Below are positions 41,676 to 51,294 of a stretch of 64,000 nucleotides of DNA, one piece after another (positions within the stretch are counted from its first letter, which is position 1; each line of letters starts with the position of its first letter). Below the pieces are notes generated by a model. The model made no database searches and had not been told where the DNA came from. It saw only the letters and a program-made list of their open reading frames with translations. The stretch comes from Saprospiraceae bacterium (lineage in GTDB: Bacteria > Bacteroidota > Bacteroidia > Chitinophagales > Saprospiraceae), in the NCBI GenBank assembly GCA_027488135.1, contig JAIYCH010000022.1, positions 1 through 64,000 of the forward strand, written 5' to 3'. A program made the position numbers and the translations under genes.

Positions 41676-43426
41676 AATATATTTTTAAATCCAAGGTGTA
41701 TTTTGGGCGTGGCGCTACTTAAGAGCTGCGTTTTGTTTGAACCTACGGCAACGCTTATTCCAAATAGGCCTGCGGTAGTTTCAATATTAATCCCTGCGCC
41801 CAGTCCAAATGGTTTATCATTTACGGCTATGCCTTCCTTTATTTCTGTTAAGAACGATTGGTTAAAAAAGGTATAGATATAGGAATTTTTACTTATTAGA
41901 AGGCGGTAAGCTACTGTTGCCAGCATAAATTGTCGCACTAAAAAAGCCTCTTCATCGAATCCGCGTAAATTTTGGTTTCCGCCAAGCCGAAATAATTCGT
42001 TGCTAAGTAATTCACCACTACCTCCGAGGTAACCAACCATTCCGTTGGTCTGAATCGTACTATTTTTTCCTATCGGAATAAAATAACTCCCCTCAGCGTG
42101 AACTCTGTATCGTCCCTGATTTTTAAACTCATTATATTTTTCTGAAAATCCTAAGGCAACAATCCTGGTATTTTGAAGGATTCTCCGATTACCAGCGGTG
42201 ATTCTGGCTTGTAATAACCACCCTGAACGAGGATTTAATGCGTAATCGGTTCTATTGAAAGAGAAAGAAAATCCAATGCCAGAATGTTTCATATCGAGCT
42301 GGTCTGGAAGTTTATTCGATTGCAATAATTTTTTTTCATCAATACCTATCAGGCGGCTATTATTAGATTCAAGATGAATTTGCCAGTAATCGCCACCACG
42401 GAACTGGAAAAGAAGACCTATTGACTGTTCTACATTAAGAAATGAGGTATCTCGTTTATATATATCGGCCCGCCAGTCGAGTCCCAGGGGAGAACCTAAT
42501 AAAAAAGGGTATCGGAGAGCCATTTGTAGCCGCTGTGTTTCTGGCCTTAATTTTTCAAATTGAATATAAAGCCTTTCCCCACGACCGAAAGAATTCAGGA
42601 ATTCACCCTCAAGCGTACCTGTTAACAAGGTACCTCCGGCATTGGTAGAAGCTCCGGGTAATAATCCAATCAAAAAATCGAAGCGACTGGCTGTTTTTTT
42701 CTTCAAAGTAAGTACCCAGCTTACCTTTTCGCCTGAAAGGACAGGTTTTGCATCAATGAGTTCCACATAAGGAAGAGCAGCTATTCTTTTCGTTATTTTT
42801 TCCAGCATTTCTGTGGAAAAAGCCGCCCCCTTTTTTAAATCAAGATAGCGAAAAAGAAAAGAGGTCGCCAGAGGTTTATCACCTTTTAAAAGAATGGAAT
42901 CAAATCGTATAAATGCGCCAAAATCTACCTCTATCTGTACGTCTAATGCGCCATCTTCCGTTTTTAAAATATGGAGCGCCGTACGGGCAAAAGGATAACC
43001 CTGGGTGTTTAGTAATGAATTTATTTCTCCTAACAGCCCATTCCGACGAACCATTGTTGCCGGTTTTCCTATATTTTTTTTAATTATGGCTTCCCATTTT
43101 CCAATCTCAAACAGGATAGATGAATGAGCTATATTCGGAAGAGGCTTTTGTATTGCGCGCCAGTAATAGCGTGGTCCCTGATGAATAAAAAGGTATGTTT
43201 TATCCTCAACAGACTTCATGCTGTCAACGGAAAATTCTAAAAAACCTTCATTGTGCATACTATCGGTAAGTACCTTTATATAAGCAAGAGGTTGAATGTC
43301 AATTGCAATAGATTGGTTTTGAATAAGTTTACCCTCTTTGCTTATCTGTTGTAAAACTATCTGAGCAGACGACGATGAGACGGCCAGACAGAGGAACAAA
43401 AAGGGGAAACAAAAGGGAAATCGCAT
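41672..43426 (-). CDS. BamA/TamA-like Omp85 outer-membrane protein with POTRA domains
   Basis: 584 aa. A signal peptide (about 1-21) is followed by POTRA-like repeats (for example EINSLLNTQGYPFARTALHIL, GAFIRFDSILLKGDKPL) and a 16-strand-type barrel; the L6-loop motif is RLGGNQNLRGFDEE, with the conserved RGF. It is shorter than BamA (about 800 aa), so a TamA-like or single-partner secretion member is more likely than the essential BamA. The substrate is unknown. It is convergent with the beta-barrel gene and has its promoter in the region upstream of 43426. Confidence 0.84.
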   Translation of the reverse strand: MRFPFCFPFLFLCLAVSSSSAQIVLQQISKEGKLIQNQSIAIDIQPLAYIKVLTDSMHNEGFLEFSVDSMKSVEDKTYLFIHQGPRYYWRAIQKPLPNIAHSSILFEIGKWEAIIKKNIGKPATMVRRNGLLGEINSLLNTQGYPFARTALHILKTEDGALDVQIEVDFGAFIRFDSILLKGDKPLATSFLFRYLDLKKGAAFSTEMLEKITKRIAALPYVELIDAKPVLSGEKVSWVLTLKKKTASRFDFLIGLLPGASTNAGGTLLTGTLEGEFLNSFGRGERLYIQFEKLRPETQRLQMALRYPFLLGSPLGLDWRADIYKRDTSFLNVEQSIGLLFQFRGGDYWQIHLESNNSRLIGIDEKKLLQSNKLPDQLDMKHSGIGFSFSFNRTDYALNPRSGWLLQARITAGNRRILQNTRIVALGFSEKYNEFKNQGRYRVHAEGSYFIPIGKNSTIQTNGMVGYLGGSGELLSNELFRLGGNQNLRGFDEEAFLVRQFMLATVAYRLLISKNSYIYTFFNQSFLTEIKEGIAVNDKPFGLGAGINIETTAGLFGISVAVGSNKTQLLSSATPKIHLGFKNIF

Positions 43427-43895
43427 ATCGATATAAAATTATTGCATCTTGTAAAGGTAAGGGATTTTTAATTGTAAGCCCCTCTGCTTTAACACGCCTG
43501 TAGTTTTCTGCATTACCTTATTAAAGTTTGACAGCAAATCATTCAACCTTTTTATTTGGGTATTTCAAAAATTCAGTAAAATATTGACATTGGGGGGTTA
43601 TACTCATCGCTGATATTTTTGAAGGCTTTTATTTAACATAGTCGAAACTAATTAACACCCCTCCATATCGATCATAATATTTACTAACTGAAGCATTAGA
43701 GTAATTAAACATAAGATAATCAGATAAATAAGTGTATAAAAAGAAAACTGGAAAATAGCTCTGAAACTTTAGAACCGCCTAAAGATTCGTTGCACTATAC
43801 ACCTAACTAAAAATATATTAAAACAAAATGTTTTAATATTGATATTATTAAACATTTTGTTTTATATTTACCTGCTTTTAATAGTTATCCTTACT
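43427..43895. other. Intergenic region of 469 bp upstream of dnaE2
   Basis: No gene. It holds the 24-nt motif shared with 38336-38359 (43748-43771) and two tandem palindromes (43816-43838 and 43848-43864) just before the dnaE2 start. Otherwise AT-rich. Confidence 0.65.
43816..43864. promoter_or_regulatory. Two tandem palindromes before dnaE2 (LexA-like operator candidate)
   Basis: Site 1: TATTAAAACA-AAA-TGTTTTAATA (43816-43838), perfect 10-bp arms with a 3-nt spacer. Site 2: TTAAACA-TTT-TGTTTTA (43848-43864), with one mismatch. Both share AAACA-N3-TGTTT, centres 29 bp apart, ending 31 nt before the ATG at 43896. Spaced, A/T-rich, dyad-symmetric pairs right before an error-prone polymerase look like a damage-response operator. 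Confidence 0.6.
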
Positions 43896-46892
43896 ATGTA
43901 TCTAAACTGCCACACTTATTTTAGCCTTCGCTACGGGATCATGTCACCGGAGGAACTGGTGCGTTATGCCATAGAAAATGACATTAAAACGTTGGTATTA
44001 ACTGACATCAACAATACAAGTTGCGCTGGAGAGTTTATAGATGGCTGTCAAAAAGTGGGAATAAAGGGCTTATTGGGTATTGACTTTCGGAATGATGCGG
44101 GAGAATGTTTATACATTGGAATAGCAAGAAATCGGGAGGGGTTTAGTGAATTAAATACATTTTTAACTGACTTTTCGATGAAACGCAAGGCATTACCCCT
44201 TTTGCCTCCTATTTTTTCAAATTGCTGGATTATTTTCCCCCGCTTGGTAAAGCCCATTGAACAATTTCGGGAAAACGAATTTTTGGGCATTCGCCGGGAA
44301 CATATTGCCCGATTATTCAGGCATCCGATCAGAGCATACACTCATAAATTAGTAGCGTTAAGCACTGTTACATTCAGAGATGATGAAGATTATCAGGTTC
44401 ATTTACATTTACGGGCTATAGATAAAAATAAATTACTGACTCATTTACTTCCCAAAGAGTCTGGTTCAAAGGACGATAAAATGCAGGCGGCAGCCTTGGT
44501 GGAAGAACCCTACTTAGTGTACCCCGACATAATAAATAATACCTATAAATTATTAGACGCATCATCTATTAATTTGACGAAAGGATTAACAGTTAACCGA
44601 TTACACTTTACAGGTAGTATGGAAGGTGACTATGCCCTGCTTGAGAAACTGGCTCAATCGGGTTGCCAGCGCAGATATGGTGAATTGACTGCTGCACGCG
44701 ATCGGATGAGACAAGAAATGAAGGTCATTCAAACCCATAGATTCTGTGCCTATTTTCTTATCACCTGGGACATTGTCCGCTATGCCCGGTCTGCCGGCTA
44801 TCATCATGTAGGGCGAGGCAGCGGTGCCAATTCCATTGTTGCCTACTGCCTGGGAATCAGCGACGTTGACCCCCTTGAATTAAATCTGTATTTCGAACGA
44901 TTTATCAATCCGCATAGAACATCTCCCCCCGATTTTGACATTGATTTTTCATGGGATGAACGAGACGACATTACCGATTATATTTTCAAAAGATATGGAC
45001 AACAATATGTTGCCTTATTAGCCACGTACAATACTTTTCAACGAAAAGCAGCCATTCGGGAGTTGGGAAAAGTGTATGGTCTGCCCAAGGGAGAGATAGA
45101 CAAATTAGTTATAAAACAAGAACAAGGAGCGCCGCACCGGCATGAATTGGAACCGACCATTTTGTATTACGCAGAGCGTTTGCTCGACAAGCCAAATCAT
45201 CTGTCCATACATGCCGGGGGCGTACTTATCAGTGAAGAACCCTTGTCATATCACACGGCATGTATGCTCATGCCCAAAGGTTTTCCTGTTACCCATTTTG
45301 ATATGCACCATGCGGAATCCCTCGGGTTTCATAAATTTGATGTCCTGAGTCAGCGCGGATTGGGTCATATCAAGGATGCCGTCTCTCTGATACGTCAAAG
45401 GCATAAACAAGATGTTGATATACATGATATTAAGTTGCTTAAAAATGACCCGCAAAGTATTGCCTTATTACGGTCAGCAAAATGTCTGGGTTGCTTTTAT
45501 ATAGAATCTCCGGCCATGCGTGGCTTACTACGAAAATTACATTGTGATAATTATATTCATTTAGTTGCTGCCAGTTCTATTATCCGTCCTGGTGTTTCCA
45601 GCTCGGGCATGATGAAAGCGTATATCCAAAGGACGCACGACCCTTGCGGTTTTACTTATCCCCATGCAGTTTTTGAAGAACAGCTAAGTGAAACGTATGG
45701 CATCATGGTATATCAGGAAGACGTAATGAAAATTCTGCATCATTTTGCCGGACTTGATTTAGGGGAAAGCGATGTGGTGAGGCGCATTATGACAGGAAAA
45801 AAATTAAAAGACGACACGTTGGAACGTTTGAAGGAAAAATATTTTAAACAATGTAATCAAAGAGGCTATTCGGAAATATTAGCGATTGAAGTTTGGCGAC
45901 AGATTGAGAGCTTTGCTGGATATTCCTTTTGCAAAGCCCATTCGGCCAGTTTTGCTGTAGAAAGTTTTCAAAGTTTATATCTAAAAGCCCACTTCCCATT
46001 GGAGTTTATAACAGCGGTCATCAATAATTTTGGTGGATTTTATCCTACGGAATTTTATGTCCACGAAGCAAAAATACTGGGTGCTCATGTTCAGGCTCCT
46101 TGTGTCAACCATAGCCTGTATATGAGTGCTTTGGTAAATGAAAATGATTTATATCTTGGATTTATCCACTTAAAAGAAATAGAATCACAAACAGCTCAAA
46201 AAATTATAACGCAAAGAGAAAATCACGGAGTCTTCCGCGATTTCGCAGATTTCGTTGAACGGGTACCCTTAGGACCTGCCCAACTTGACATATTAATCAG
46301 AATTGGTGCCTTTCGTTTTTGCGGAAAGAGCAAGTATGAATTATTTTGGGAGAAAAATGCCCTGGTAACTGCCGTAGGGGAACAAGATAACCAATCTCTG
46401 TTTTCTGAAACAGATCATCAATCAATGCGCGTTCAAAACACAGAAGATGAAAGTTTTTCATTTGCCTCCATGCTTTCCGTTATAAAGGAAAACGCCCTAA
46501 ATCAGTCTTTTGACGAATTAGAATTATTAGGCTTTCCGTTATGTAACCCCTTTGATTTAATTCAGGACACCAGCCCTTTGAACGATACTATTCTTGCCAG
46601 GCAAATGGTTAGTTTTAAAAACAGACCTATCAAAATGGCGGGATATTTCGTGTGCTCAAAATCCTTAACAACCATAAAAAAAGAAAGGATGGCCTTTGGA
46701 ACATGGATAGACCATGAGGGGAACTATTTTGACACTACTCATTTTCCAGAACAATTGTTGAGACACCCCTTTCGTGGAAAAGGTGTATATATGATAGAGG
46801 GAAAAGCGACGGAAGAATTTGGTTTTTTCAGCCTGGAGGTCTCTAAAATGAATCGGCTTCCCTTTTTGGCCGATGAAAGATTTGCCGATTAA
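43896..46892 (+). CDS. dnaE2: DNA polymerase III alpha subunit, DnaE2/error-prone type
   Basis: 998 aa with start at 43896 (MYLNCHTYFSLRYG); the upstream hydrophobic stretch in the longer frame is not part of the family. The PHP domain opens with L-N-C-H-T, where the first metal His of the usual HxH is Asn, so proofreading by this domain is probably lost. The palm has GRGSG near 305, PDFDIDF with D346 and D348, and KFD (D482) as the third Asp. An OB fold is near the C-terminus (KERMAFGTW), and the tau-binding tail of replicative DnaE is absent. The expected role is translesion synthesis after damage. No ImuB, DinB or LexA gene is next to it. Confidence 0.87.
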   Translation: MYLNCHTYFSLRYGIMSPEELVRYAIENDIKTLVLTDINNTSCAGEFIDGCQKVGIKGLLGIDFRNDAGECLYIGIARNREGFSELNTFLTDFSMKRKALPLLPPIFSNCWIIFPRLVKPIEQFRENEFLGIRREHIARLFRHPIRAYTHKLVALSTVTFRDDEDYQVHLHLRAIDKNKLLTHLLPKESGSKDDKMQAAALVEEPYLVYPDIINNTYKLLDASSINLTKGLTVNRLHFTGSMEGDYALLEKLAQSGCQRRYGELTAARDRMRQEMKVIQTHRFCAYFLITWDIVRYARSAGYHHVGRGSGANSIVAYCLGISDVDPLELNLYFERFINPHRTSPPDFDIDFSWDERDDITDYIFKRYGQQYVALLATYNTFQRKAAIRELGKVYGLPKGEIDKLVIKQEQGAPHRHELEPTILYYAERLLDKPNHLSIHAGGVLISEEPLSYHTACMLMPKGFPVTHFDMHHAESLGFHKFDVLSQRGLGHIKDAVSLIRQRHKQDVDIHDIKLLKNDPQSIALLRSAKCLGCFYIESPAMRGLLRKLHCDNYIHLVAASSIIRPGVSSSGMMKAYIQRTHDPCGFTYPHAVFEEQLSETYGIMVYQEDVMKILHHFAGLDLGESDVVRRIMTGKKLKDDTLERLKEKYFKQCNQRGYSEILAIEVWRQIESFAGYSFCKAHSASFAVESFQSLYLKAHFPLEFITAVINNFGGFYPTEFYVHEAKILGAHVQAPCVNHSLYMSALVNENDLYLGFIHLKEIESQTAQKIITQRENHGVFRDFADFVERVPLGPAQLDILIRIGAFRFCGKSKYELFWEKNALVTAVGEQDNQSLFSETDHQSMRVQNTEDESFSFASMLSVIKENALNQSFDELELLGFPLCNPFDLIQDTSPLNDTILARQMVSFKNRPIKMAGYFVCSKSLTTIKKERMAFGTWIDHEGNYFDTTHFPEQLLRHPFRGKGVYMIEGKATEEFGFFSLEVSKMNRLPFLADERFAD

Positions 46893-46916
46893 AAAATGTC
46901 TTTAAAAATCAGAAAA

Positions 46917-47363
46917 CTAAAAGCCAAATAAATGAGAAAGTTCGTACACAGCGTAAGTCATTACAAAACCCCAACCTAATGCCATGACGGTCATCCACAA
47001 GAAAATTTTAAACTTTTTTTCCCCGAATGCATTGGCAATTAAAGCCCCACCAATAGGCGAAAGAATGACTGGCGTAAGGAACGAAACTCCCAAAATACCG
47101 TATCTATTCCAGATGCTAACTTTTCTTCTGTTTGCAGGCGTAAATAATTTACGTTTTTTACTAAAACGGGGAAAAACCCTGACTTTTAAAAAATGATAAA
47201 AAAAAGTAACCAATACGATACTCAACATCATTCCAAAAGCGGTGGACAAAGCGGTGTCAGTCATTGGTAAACCTAAGGCCAGTCCTTCAAAAGGACCAAA
47301 AATAAATTTTACCATGCTGGATACAATAACGGTAAGATATTTCAGAGAAGGATTCAAATCCAC
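46917..47363 (-). CDS. Small multi-drug export family membrane protein
   Basis: 148 aa with three to four hydrophobic helices. YLTVIVSSMVKFIFGPFEGLALGLPM near the start, SIWNRYGILGVSFLTPVILSPIGGALIANAFG and the final MTVMALGWGFVMTYAVYEL match the Sm_multidrug_ex type (PF06695, from memory). The name reflects an early proposal; transport has not been shown for most members. It is convergent with dnaE2, with 24 bp between the stops, and divergent from the VPS10/BNR-type gene. No partner gene is visible. Confidence 0.75.
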   Translation of the reverse strand: MDLNPSLKYLTVIVSSMVKFIFGPFEGLALGLPMTDTALSTAFGMMLSIVLVTFFYHFLKVRVFPRFSKKRKLFTPANRRKVSIWNRYGILGVSFLTPVILSPIGGALIANAFGEKKFKIFLWMTVMALGWGFVMTYAVYELSHLFGF

Positions 47364-47441
47364 GGCTTCTATTTAACAACCAATAATAGTATTTATTCCT
47401 AAATTGTTTAGAAAACGGTTAACTTTAACAAAGTTTACGCT

Positions 47442-47473
47442 AAGCAATATAGTTGTTTTGGGCCATATTGCTT
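47442..47473. promoter_or_regulatory. Inverted repeat before the VPS10/BNR-repeat gene
   Basis: AAGCAATAT (47442-47450) and ATATTGCTT (47465-47473), perfect 9-bp arms with a 14-nt spacer, ending 23 nt before the ATG. Operator or leader hairpin; no regulator identified. Confidence 0.35.
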
Positions 47474-47496
47474 TATAAAAACCTAAAATATTTTCT

Positions 47497-50178
47497 ATGC
47501 GTCTCTACTATTACATTCTTGCTCAGCTTATTATTTCCATTACCTTTTCATGTATTCTTTCGGGTCAGGTTTCGCTTCAAAACATGGACTGGCGAGGTAT
47601 TGGCCCTGCAAGTCCAGGGGGAAGAATTGTTGATATTGAAGCGGTAGAAAAAGATTTCAAGCAAGTATTTATAGCTACAGCGAGTGGAGGTGTATGGAAA
47701 TCGAATAATGCGGGAACCACCTGGGAACCCATTTTCGATCGTTATGCGACGGCTTCCATAGGTGATATTGCCTTATTTCAGGCCAATCCAAAGATTATTT
47801 GGGTAGGGACAGGAGAAGCAAATAATCGCAATTCCGTCAGTTGGGGAAATGGCATGTATAAATCAACCGATGGCGGAAAGAATTTCGACCATGTAGGTTT
47901 GGAAAATACCCAGCAAATAGCGCGCGTTCTCACCCATCCTTCTAATCCTCTCATAGCCTACGCTGCAGCTATCGGACCACTGTGGAGTGACACTGCGGGA
48001 GACAGAGGCCTATTCCAAACCAAAGATGGAGGACAAACATGGACAAAATTAACGACTGGACTGCCTGTTCATCCGGGTTCAGGTTGCACAGATATTGTTA
48101 TGGATAGTAAAAATCCATCTATCTTATATGCTGCCTTCTATGAAAGGCTTCGAAAACCTTACATTTTCAATAGTGGAGGTAATCATGGTGGTATTTTCAA
48201 GTCAACCGATGGTGGAAAGCATTGGGTTAAATTAACCCAGGGACTTCCAAGTGGACCTACCGGACGTATTGGATTGGCTACCTACAGGAAAGATCCCCGT
48301 ATTATAATAGCCCTTGTGGAAGCAGAACCATCTAAGGATTTATCCAAACCAGGGTCTGGCTTATACCGTTCCGAAGATGGCGGAAAAACATGGAAATATA
48401 TCAACACCTATAATAACAGGCCGTTTTACTATAGTCAAGTTGCCATAAATCCTCTGGATGACCAAAAGGTTTATGTCATGACTACCCGTTTTATGGTCAG
48501 TTCAGACGGTGGGAAAACATTAAAAGACGGAAGTCAAGATCAGGAGGTACATGGCGATTTCCATGCCATTTGGCTGGACCCCTATCAACAGGATCGATAC
48601 TATTTAGGTGCAGATAAAGGGGTTTCTCTCACCCACGATCACGGTCAGGCGTTTCAATTATTTGATAATTTACCCATTGCGCAATATTACAGAATTGGGG
48701 TTGACATGCAGGAGCCTTACACCATTTACGGTGGATTACAAGATAATGGTTTCTTTGCTACGGCAAGTTTTTCAAGAGATGTAAGGGGCATTTTAAATGA
48801 TGCCTCATGGAAAGTCCACTGGGGTGATGGTATGTATGGTGCGGTTAATCCCTACAACTGGCGGGAAGTTTACACAGGAAGTGAAAATGGAAGTTATAAC
48901 CGGTATGACCCACTCACCCATAAACTTACGGATATTCAACCCAAACCTGCCACCATACTTAATTATGGGAAAATCAATCCCGTACCTACTATTCCCGGCA
49001 CGCCTGTTTTTCGGTATAACTGGTCAGCACCTCTTGTTTTATCTCCATTAGATCCTAAAACCGTATTTTTGGGGTCGAATTATCTCTTTCAAAGTAAAAA
49101 TGGAGGACAAACATGGGAAATTATTTCTCCGGATCTGACAACCAATGATCCAAAGAAAATAGCTGCGGGAAATAATGGGGGAATTACTCCAGATAATACA
49201 GGAGCCGAAGACCATTGCACCATTTTCACCATTTCTCCCTCTCCTATTGACGCTGGTCTTATTTGGCTTGGAACCGATGACGGTAATGTGCAATTGACAT
49301 TAGATGAAGGTAAAAACTGGAGAAATGTACGAAACAATTTTCCAAATGTGCCCGAGTTTACCTGGGTGACCCAGGTGGAGGCTTCTCATTTTGACCCTGC
49401 TGTGGCGTATGTCGCTTTTGACGGACACCGGGACAATGTATTTAAACCTTTTGTATTCAAGACTATGGACTTTGGAAAAACGTGGATTGACATTGCTTCA
49501 AATCTACCCGAAAACGAAGTCATTCGCGTGATTCGCGAAGACCCCAAAAATAAGTCCTTACTTTTTTTAGGCACTGAAACCGGGGTTTGGTATTCCTTGA
49601 ATGCGGGAAAAGAATGGCACAGGCTGAATGAAGGCATGCCTACCGTCTCCGTTTATGATTTGGTGATTCATCCCCGTGAAAACGATTTGATTGCAGCAAC
49701 CCATGGCAGAAGTTTGTTTATATTAGATGACATTTCTCCCTTACAACAATTAACACCAACCATTGCTGCTGGGAAAGCCTGGTTATTCCATCAGAAACCA
49801 GCCACCCTCTGGGCAAATAAGAGCAGAGGTGCCCAAAGAGGGCATTTTTGGTTTGCGGGAAAAAATCCGGCTAATATCAAACCTATTTCCTCTTTACCCC
49901 GTGCTGTTTTTGAAAACGGAGCACTCATTCATTTTTATCTTAAGGATACTTCTGAACCTGCATCCATCCAAATAAAGGATCAAAGTGGAACGCTAACCAC
50001 AACGCTCCCTGTGGAAAACAAACCGGGTATCCATAGAATTAGATGGAACCTGAAATTTGACAAAAAAGAAGCGCTTCCTGGATTTTACCAGATCACCTTG
50101 AAAGTAGGTCAGGAAAGTTACCACAGCTCTTTGGAGGTTAAAGTAGATCCACTGCATTTAACAGGAAAAACAAATTAA
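47497..50178 (+). CDS. Exported VPS10/sialidase-like repeat protein (BNR repeats)
   Basis: 893 aa. The signal peptide (about 1-23) precedes WRGIGPASPGGRIVDIE, a common opening for the Bacteroidota VPS10/sortilin-like glycosyl hydrolase group. Many S/T-x-D-G-G-x-x-W BNR repeats are visible: KSNNAGTTWEP, KSTDGGKNF, KTKDGGQTWTK-like QTKDGGQTWT, KSTDGGKHW, RSEDGGKTW and NGGQTWE, giving tandem propellers. The C-terminal part (after about 740) holds a beta-sandwich-like segment. It ends at HLTGKTN without a T9SS sorting domain. Despite the name, no glycosidase catalytic residues can be confirmed, so function is unknown. Confidence 0.8.
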   Translation: MRLYYYILAQLIISITFSCILSGQVSLQNMDWRGIGPASPGGRIVDIEAVEKDFKQVFIATASGGVWKSNNAGTTWEPIFDRYATASIGDIALFQANPKIIWVGTGEANNRNSVSWGNGMYKSTDGGKNFDHVGLENTQQIARVLTHPSNPLIAYAAAIGPLWSDTAGDRGLFQTKDGGQTWTKLTTGLPVHPGSGCTDIVMDSKNPSILYAAFYERLRKPYIFNSGGNHGGIFKSTDGGKHWVKLTQGLPSGPTGRIGLATYRKDPRIIIALVEAEPSKDLSKPGSGLYRSEDGGKTWKYINTYNNRPFYYSQVAINPLDDQKVYVMTTRFMVSSDGGKTLKDGSQDQEVHGDFHAIWLDPYQQDRYYLGADKGVSLTHDHGQAFQLFDNLPIAQYYRIGVDMQEPYTIYGGLQDNGFFATASFSRDVRGILNDASWKVHWGDGMYGAVNPYNWREVYTGSENGSYNRYDPLTHKLTDIQPKPATILNYGKINPVPTIPGTPVFRYNWSAPLVLSPLDPKTVFLGSNYLFQSKNGGQTWEIISPDLTTNDPKKIAAGNNGGITPDNTGAEDHCTIFTISPSPIDAGLIWLGTDDGNVQLTLDEGKNWRNVRNNFPNVPEFTWVTQVEASHFDPAVAYVAFDGHRDNVFKPFVFKTMDFGKTWIDIASNLPENEVIRVIREDPKNKSLLFLGTETGVWYSLNAGKEWHRLNEGMPTVSVYDLVIHPRENDLIAATHGRSLFILDDISPLQQLTPTIAAGKAWLFHQKPATLWANKSRGAQRGHFWFAGKNPANIKPISSLPRAVFENGALIHFYLKDTSEPASIQIKDQSGTLTTTLPVENKPGIHRIRWNLKFDKKEALPGFYQITLKVGQESYHSSLEVKVDPLHLTGKTN

Positions 50179-50220
50179 CCAAAACCAATGGCGTGATTCA
50201 GACCATTTTCCAGGAACAAA

Positions 50221-51264
50221 CTATGACGGTAAATTACCAGCCATATTCACTTCCCGCTCCAGTTCAATACCAAATTTTTCACGAACAGATTGTTGTATTT
50301 TCTTCGAAAAAGTAAGGATATCCTTTCCCGTTGCCCCACTTGTATTTATAAGGATAAGCGCCTGCTTTTCATAACAACCTACACTTCCTTCGGAGTAACC
50401 TCGTCCGTTTGCTTTTTCCAATAACCAACCAGCGGGGATTTTATATCCATCAGGTAATTTATAATAGGGCATCTCCGGATAATCTGTTTTTAAATATTCA
50501 TATTGTTTGTCCGTAATCGTTGGATTCTTAAAGAAACTCCCTGCATTGGGCACTACATCCGGATTAGGGATTTTGGAATTTCTTATATTCATAACTGCTT
50601 TAGCAACCTCCAATATAGTTGGTTTAAGGACACCCATTTTACCAAGTTCTGACGTAATAGCACCATATTCCATATTTAAAATGGCGTTTTTACTCAACTT
50701 AAACTGAACACTGGTGATAACTGTCTTATTTTTCCAACCTTGTTTAAAAATACTATCTCTGTAACCAAAATGGCATTCATCCAATCCAAGTTGATACCAT
50801 TTGTTATCCTCAAAATGCCAGCAACGCAGAGATTGAAAAACATCCTTTAATTCAACGCCATACGCTCCTATATTTTGAACCGGAGCGGCACCCACGGTCC
50901 CTGGAATCAGTGCTAAATTTTCAATACCCGCCCAGCCATTTTCTATGGCATGTAAAACTACATGATGCCAATCCATTCCAGCTCCAACTTCTATAAAAAT
51001 ATCATCTGCAGATTCATCTGTTATTTTTAATCCATCTATTTCATTTTTCAAAACAACGCCGTTCACATCACCTAAAAGCAATAGATTACTCCCTTTTCCC
51101 AACACTAAAATATCTTTGTAATGATTGGAAATACGATCAAAATCATTCCTTTGAACGATAGAAGTCAATTCCTCCTCATTTTTAAAAGAAAAAAAATGAG
51201 ATGCAAATCCGGGTGTTTTAAATGTAGTGAGATGCTGAAGTGAAAAATGTTTACTATATTCCAT
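50221..51264 (-). CDS. murB: UDP-N-acetylmuramate dehydrogenase
   Basis: 347 aa, type I length (E. coli 342). The FAD-binding domain carries ILVLGKGSNLLLLGD and EVGAGMDWHHVV, then GIENLALIPGTVGAAPVQNIGAYG, the strict MurB signature. The proton-donating Ser is in NAGSFFKNP. A Glu near the C-terminal end (ELEREV) fits the third active-site residue. It reduces UDP-GlcNAc-enolpyruvate to UDP-MurNAc, the second step of peptidoglycan precursor synthesis. It is divergent from murA, which makes its substrate; a 13-bp-arm inverted repeat lies between them. Confidence 0.96.
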   Translation of the reverse strand: MEYSKHFSLQHLTTFKTPGFASHFFSFKNEEELTSIVQRNDFDRISNHYKDILVLGKGSNLLLLGDVNGVVLKNEIDGLKITDESADDIFIEVGAGMDWHHVVLHAIENGWAGIENLALIPGTVGAAPVQNIGAYGVELKDVFQSLRCWHFEDNKWYQLGLDECHFGYRDSIFKQGWKNKTVITSVQFKLSKNAILNMEYGAITSELGKMGVLKPTILEVAKAVMNIRNSKIPNPDVVPNAGSFFKNPTITDKQYEYLKTDYPEMPYYKLPDGYKIPAGWLLEKANGRGYSEGSVGCYEKQALILINTSGATGKDILTFSKKIQQSVREKFGIELEREVNMAGNLPS

Positions 51265-51294
51265 TTGTTAAGGTGCTTATCTTTGAACCCAATA

